From assembly GCA_020849825.1 (NCBI GenBank), contig JADZFP010000427.1, positions 1-7,380 of the forward strand: a DNA stretch of 7,380 bases. The letters run 5' to 3'. Below, one piece after another: positions 6,635 through 7,380 of the stretch; position 1 is the stretch's first letter; the number at the start of each line of letters is the position of its first letter. The position numbers and the translations under genes were made by a program. The stretch comes from Saprospiraceae bacterium. Lineage in GTDB: Bacteria > Bacteroidota > Bacteroidia > Chitinophagales > Saprospiraceae. The notes below the pieces were generated by a model. It was not told the DNA's origin. It saw nothing but the letters and a program-made list of their open reading frames with translations, and made no database searches.

Positions 6635-7380
6635 TTAATAACTGAGCGTTATTCCCGCTCCGAAACCCATATCGCTGTCGTAATGGGTCGAAAGAGCAAA
6701 ATATTTGGTAAAAATGTAGCGGAAGCCGGCCATGTACTCTCGGTCGGTATTCACCATAAAATTCAGCCGCAGCCGGCTGCTCAGCGCCACATCTTCACGA
6801 CTGAGCTGGAAGCGGAATTTTCCGGATTGATCCACCCGAATGTCGGCGAGCAGAAACATCGGCAGCGTGTAGCGCAGCCCCGCGCAAAACACGGTGCGCT
6901 CGTCTTTGCTGTTGTCCTGACCGAAAAAAGTGGGTTCCAGTTCTCCTCCTTTCCGATAGCGGTAATCCCAGCCCACATACGGCAGCCAAAACTGATTGCG
7001 GCCCAGATAGCGACCGAAATGGCTTTCACTTTCCCAGCCATGTTGATCGTGCCAACCCAGCCGCCATTCGGTCTGAAGCAGCCAGCGGGTATTGGAAAAC
7101 ATCAGCTCGCCGTCACTGCCATTGCTTTCCAGCCCGATTCGGGCCATCGGGTGAAACTCCCGGTCATCACGGTAAAGCATGCGCATTGCCCGCCGGGGAT
7201 TCGGGATCTCGGGGTTGGGCGGAGAATTTTCATAACTGAATATGCGGCCCATTCCGCTCATCATATGGTACAGGATATGGCAATGAAAAAACCAGTCGCC
7301 GCTTTCCGTGGCAGCAAATTCGATGGTATCCGTTTCCATCGGCATGATGTCGAGTACGTTTTTGAGGGGCGAGTAATCAC
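6635..7380 (-). CDS. Multicopper oxidase with C-terminal outer-membrane barrel-like domain (3' part, cut at window end)
   Basis: Only the C-terminal 248 or so codons are present; the frame runs open through base 7380. The first residues (YSPLKNVLDIMP, then TIEFAATESGDWFFHCH) are the end of a CopA/PcoA-type multicopper oxidase. HCHILYHMMSGM (7250-7285) supplies type 2/3 copper histidines and the type 1 Cys-His-Met ligands, so the copper centre is intact. CopA-type oxidases oxidise Cu(I) in the periplasm. A Pro-rich linker (SPPNPEIPNP) follows. The frame then continues for about 170 residues (6638-7153) with alternating, aromatic-rich strands such as WLLQTEWRLGWHD, WLPYVGWDYRY and MAGFRYIFTKYFALSTHYD, ending GAGITLSY, a beta-barrel-like terminal strand. 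This resembles CopB/PcoB outer-membrane copper proteins, separate genes in Pseudomonas and E. coli. I recall similar fused proteins in other Bacteroidota. The barrel call is by pattern, less certain than the oxidase call. Confidence 0.85.
   Translation of the reverse strand, partial: DYSPLKNVLDIMPMETDTIEFAATESGDWFFHCHILYHMMSGMGRIFSYENSPPNPEIPNPRRAMRMLYRDDREFHPMARIGLESNGSDGELMFSNTRWLLQTEWRLGWHDQHGWESESHFGRYLGRNQFWLPYVGWDYRYRKGGELEPTFFGQDNSKDERTVFCAGLRYTLPMFLLADIRVDQSGKFRFQLSREDVALSSRLRLNFMVNTDREYMAGFRYIFTKYFALSTHYDSDMGFGAGITLSY

Overview
The window looks like chromosomal DNA from a fairly GC-rich member of the Bacteroidota. Three things point there: a T9SS attachment-complex protein (PorZ) with a T9SS sorting domain, TAnnTTTG-type promoter boxes, and start codons without clear Shine-Dalgarno sequences. 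A Saprospiria-like lineage would fit the composition and protein style, but that is inference.

Left part (1-3858): all genes are on the minus strand. In order of transcription they are rbfA (30S maturation), nadD (NAD biosynthesis, overlapping rbfA by ATGA), porZ (cell-surface component of the type IX secretion system) and a conserved 79-residue protein of unknown function. The run ends in a strong hairpin terminator at 114-144. Beyond it lie an exact 8-bp-period tandem repeat (77-108) and a second, bidirectional-looking terminator (18-65) that probably serves a gene to the left of the window.

Middle (3859-4558): a 274-bp divergent spacer with nested inverted repeats separates rbfA from a plus-strand tRNA-Lys(UUU). 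The tRNA has a good promoter match and a near-perfect terminator. About 300 bp without a gene follow. This stretch is AT-richer and ends in a 75-bp nested palindrome next to the end of the ATPase gene.

Right part (4559-7380): a minus-strand copper-resistance pair. The 3' part of a multicopper oxidase, whose reading frame continues into an outer-membrane beta-barrel-like domain (a CopA-CopB-like fusion, cut by the window end), is followed after 21 bp by a CPH-type P1B copper ATPase with a His-rich N-terminus. Sampled 60-bp blocks give about 50-53% G+C here, against 62-68% in the nadD/porZ block and 37-45% in the spacer. This fits a separately acquired or differently evolving metal-resistance cassette beside a tRNA gene, but no integrase, attachment-site duplication or transposase is visible.

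No clearly unprecedented system is present. The most interesting items are the oxidase-barrel fusion coupled to the ATPase, the 75-bp palindrome, and the rbfA-nadD-porZ linkage.
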